From Lacihabitans sp. CS3-21 (GTDB lineage Bacteria; Bacteroidota; Bacteroidia; Cytophagales; Spirosomataceae): a DNA stretch of 64,000 nucleotides. Below the pieces are notes generated by a model that was given only the letters and a program-made list of their open reading frames with translations, was not told the origin of the DNA and did no database searches. The DNA lies in NCBI RefSeq assembly GCF_024343675.1, contig NZ_RJUD01000003.1, positions 1 through 64,000 on the forward strand. The letters run 5' to 3'. Within the stretch, counting starts at the first letter, position 1; each line of letters opens with the position of its first letter. Shown here piece by piece: positions 63,935-64,000 of the stretch. The translations under genes and the position numbers were made by a program.

Positions 63935-64000
63935 AGTATTAGTCGTTTTTATTGAAGGTTGCTTTATAAATTGTTTTCCTAGATTTATCAAAATATACTT

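Noticed and set aside
1-64000. tRNA, rRNA, CRISPR arrays, insertion sequences and prophage
   Set aside because: No cloverleaf, rRNA-like, regularly spaced repeat, transposase or integrase sequence was recognised on either strand.

Overview
The window is a stretch of low-GC (by eye well under 45 %) chromosomal DNA from a member of the Bacteroidota, most likely order Cytophagales. The grounds are: a PorT-type outer-membrane protein beside ubiE (type IX secretion), a secreted multidomain protein ending in a type IX-like sorting domain, DUF2795, a DUF1800/DUF1501 pair, GIN-domain and DoxX proteins, few Shine-Dalgarno sequences, and promoters of the TTTG / TAnnTTTG type used by Bacteroidota. The genus is not resolved; a Leadbetterella/Emticicia/Lacihabitans-like organism is only an inference. 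No rRNA, tRNA, CRISPR array, insertion sequence or prophage was seen. Most of the window is ordinary core and housekeeping sequence, densely packed on both strands.

Layout. 1-6.5 kb: tail of an RND transporter, a VOC protein, a phosphate-type porin, an AlbA_2 protein, DUF2795, cutC, then a pyrD-ubiE-porT operon. 6.7-13.3 kb: a complete four-gene tripartite efflux operon (TetR, TolC, adaptor, RND permease) closed by a strong terminator. 13.3-14.9 kb: loose sequence with a decayed ORF, a hairpin and an RDD membrane protein. 14.9-26.7 kb: a MutS-like ATPase divergent from recG, a Tat-exported Gfo/Idh oxidoreductase, PpiD, an SMP-30 lactonase, a META lipoprotein, a dipeptide epimerase with lipB, and YraN. 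26.8-32.6 kb: a DUF1800-DUF1501-PA14 secretion/surface operon. 32.6-40.7 kb: small metabolic genes (comB, VOC, an oxidoreductase-MaoC fusion, a redoxin with mazG, tandem DoxX genes, a PfkB kinase, free-methionine-sulfoxide reductase, a lipoprotein). 40.7-44.2 kb: a minimal ethanolamine operon (permease, eutB, eutC). 44.4-49.5 kb: oligoendopeptidase F, a phosphodiester glycosidase, YceI, and prfB with an intact programmed +1 frameshift. 49.6-57.4 kb: the pbpC / alpha-2-macroglobulin pair. 57.5-64 kb: a DUF1508 repeat protein, a precorrin-2 dehydrogenase overlapping a cytochrome c-containing PQQ dehydrogenase, an orphan E2 acyltransferase, a membrane-anchored AraC regulator and a GIN-domain protein.

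How genes work together. The efflux operon is self-contained with its own regulator. PbpC repairs peptidoglycan while the thioester macroglobulin traps proteases that enter through a damaged envelope. The three-gene DUF1800/DUF1501/PA14 unit probably makes or displays an extracellular product, with the PA14 protein carried by the type IX system to which PorT belongs. The ethanolamine operon can release acetaldehyde and ammonia but has no local reactivase, aldehyde dehydrogenase or microcompartment genes.

The signals most worth a second look are the prfB frameshift, the MDR-MaoC fusion, the DUF1800/DUF1501/PA14 operon, the heme inserted in the PQQ dehydrogenase, a two-copy palindromic intergenic repeat, and a consistent set of promoter matches. 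No convincing wholly new defence or mobile system was found.
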